Assembly (NCBI GenBank): GCA_030425505.1
Contig: JAUIAB010000015.1
Coordinates: 1-64,000 of the forward strand
Reading direction: 5' to 3'
DNA length: 64,000 nucleotides
Source of the DNA: Bacteroidia bacterium
GTDB lineage: Bacteria > Bacteroidota > Bacteroidia > Cytophagales > Flammeovirgaceae
Below the pieces are notes generated by a model. The model did not search any database. It saw nothing but the letters and a program-made list of their open reading frames with translations, and was not told the DNA's origin. The translations under genes and the position numbers were made by a program. Below, piece after piece: positions 63,339 to 64,000 of this stretch. Each line of letters starts with the position of its first letter. Position 1 is the stretch's first letter.

Positions 63339-64000
63339 TTGAAAACTATCAAAGTTGGTCTTAGCTACGACGATGTTCTCCTGATTCCAAAAAGGTCGCC
63401 AATAAAAACAAGAAAGGATGTATCTACAGAAACTCATTTGACAAAGAAGATTAAGCTAAAATTACCTGTGGTAAGTGCCAATATGGACACAGTTACAGAA
63501 TCAGAAATGGCAATTAACATGGCTAAGTTGGGTGGTATTGGTATTATTCATCGTTTCAATACGATTGAGCAACAGGTAGAAGAGGTAAGAAAAGTGAAAC
63601 GGTTTAGAAATGCGATTATCGAATCTCCTTTTACGATTGATAAGGATAGTACTCTTGAAGTCGCTAAAGAGTACATGAAGATGAATGGGGTGACTAGTCT
63701 TTTGGTAGTAGATGATGGCAATAAGCTAGTTGGTATTTTAACGTCACGGGACTATAGGTTTAAGCCAGCCCTTAACACTTTAGTCTCTGATTTGATGACC
63801 CCAAAGGAAAAGCTGATTGTAGGAAAGGAAGGGATCTCTTTAGGCGAGGCAAGGAAGGTATTGCTTGAGAATAAAATTGAAAAATTACCGCTTATTCACG
63901 AGGATTGGTCTATTGCAGGATTGATAACAGGGAAAGATATTCATAGAACTACTAAGTACCCCGACTCCACTTTAGATGATAAAAAGCGGCTAGTGGTAGG
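63339..64000 (+). CDS. guaB: IMP dehydrogenase-like protein, 5' part
   Basis: The frame runs off the window with no stop; 220 codons are visible. The start is a TTG giving MKTIKVGLSYDDVLLIPKRS, the expected IMPDH N-terminus. Then VVSANMDTVTESEMAINMA and GGIGIIHRF follow, with two CBS repeats inside the region around residues 95-200 (for example MKMNGVTSLLVVDDGNKLVGILTSRDYRF and LPLIHEDWSIAGLITGKDI). CBS domains favour IMP dehydrogenase (IMP to XMP, guanine nucleotide synthesis) over GMP reductase. The SANMD form differs from the commoner SAAMD or SAPMD. The catalytic cysteine lies beyond the window. Confidence 0.9.
   Translation, partial: MKTIKVGLSYDDVLLIPKRSPIKTRKDVSTETHLTKKIKLKLPVVSANMDTVTESEMAINMAKLGGIGIIHRFNTIEQQVEEVRKVKRFRNAIIESPFTIDKDSTLEVAKEYMKMNGVTSLLVVDDGNKLVGILTSRDYRFKPALNTLVSDLMTPKEKLIVGKEGISLGEARKVLLENKIEKLPLIHEDWSIAGLITGKDIHRTTKYPDSTLDDKKRLVV

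Noticed and set aside
1-64000. tRNA genes
   Set aside because: No cloverleaf with the GGTTCGAATCC-type arm and CCA-proximal stem was found in the gene-free stretches.

Overview
The window looks like chromosome of a low-GC member of the Bacteroidota, most likely a Cytophagales-type marine or environmental bacterium. The evidence is: SusC/SusD and TonB/DUF4249 uptake loci, a type IX secretion (T9SS) sorting domain, a DUF2911 protein, TAnnTTTG-type promoter boxes, almost no Shine-Dalgarno sequences, and several GTG/TTG starts. The genus cannot be fixed from the sequence alone.

Layout. 1-1.9 kb: the 3' end of a 5S rRNA with its terminator, then three minus-strand genes; two of these (a winged-helix-like protein and a 213-aa unknown) look like mobile-element cargo. 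2-12 kb: a secreted GH13 amylase, ispD, pdhA, a coiled-coil membrane protein, ilvA, a histidine kinase and a glycogen branching enzyme. 12-18.3 kb: gltX, an OmpA/PD40 envelope protein, a GT2 glycosyltransferase, an ECF sigma factor and rsmG, closely spaced. 18.5-27.3 kb (minus strand): gamma-glutamyltransferase, a 1186-aa TPR-CHAT protein, a bestrophin and a RelA/SpoT enzyme. 27.5-30.5 kb: an ABC-type ATPase without a standard signature motif, and a dipeptidyl-peptidase-IV-like protease. 30.6-35.5 kb (minus strand): an operon of TonB receptor, DUF4249 lipoprotein, a 64-aa gene overlapping both neighbours, and a beta-CASP nuclease.

35.5-36.2 kb is a gene-free mosaic of interspersed repeats. 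Then come dprA, a DUF4349 protein, another repeat copy and a RadC-type protein. 39.5-48.7 kb is a SusC-SusD-lipoprotein locus closed by a long hairpin, followed by a large secreted Asp-box protein with a T9SS tail. 48.7-58 kb carries a Na+/H+ antiporter, a metallophosphoesterase, a biotin-dependent carboxyltransferase, an M28 peptidase, an IS630-type transposase scrap and a large TPR membrane protein. 58.1-63.3 kb is a decaying accessory island: a PIN-domain scrap, three frameshifted genes (DUF2971; secreted unknown; ankyrin protein) and one intact AAA ATPase. It is bracketed by inverted copies of the first repeat family. The window ends inside an IMP-dehydrogenase-like gene.

The most notable non-coding signals are two interspersed repeat families with conserved inverted repeats. 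One of them shows compensatory base changes between copies, as expected for a folded RNA or DNA element. No CRISPR array, tRNA or intact transposon was seen.
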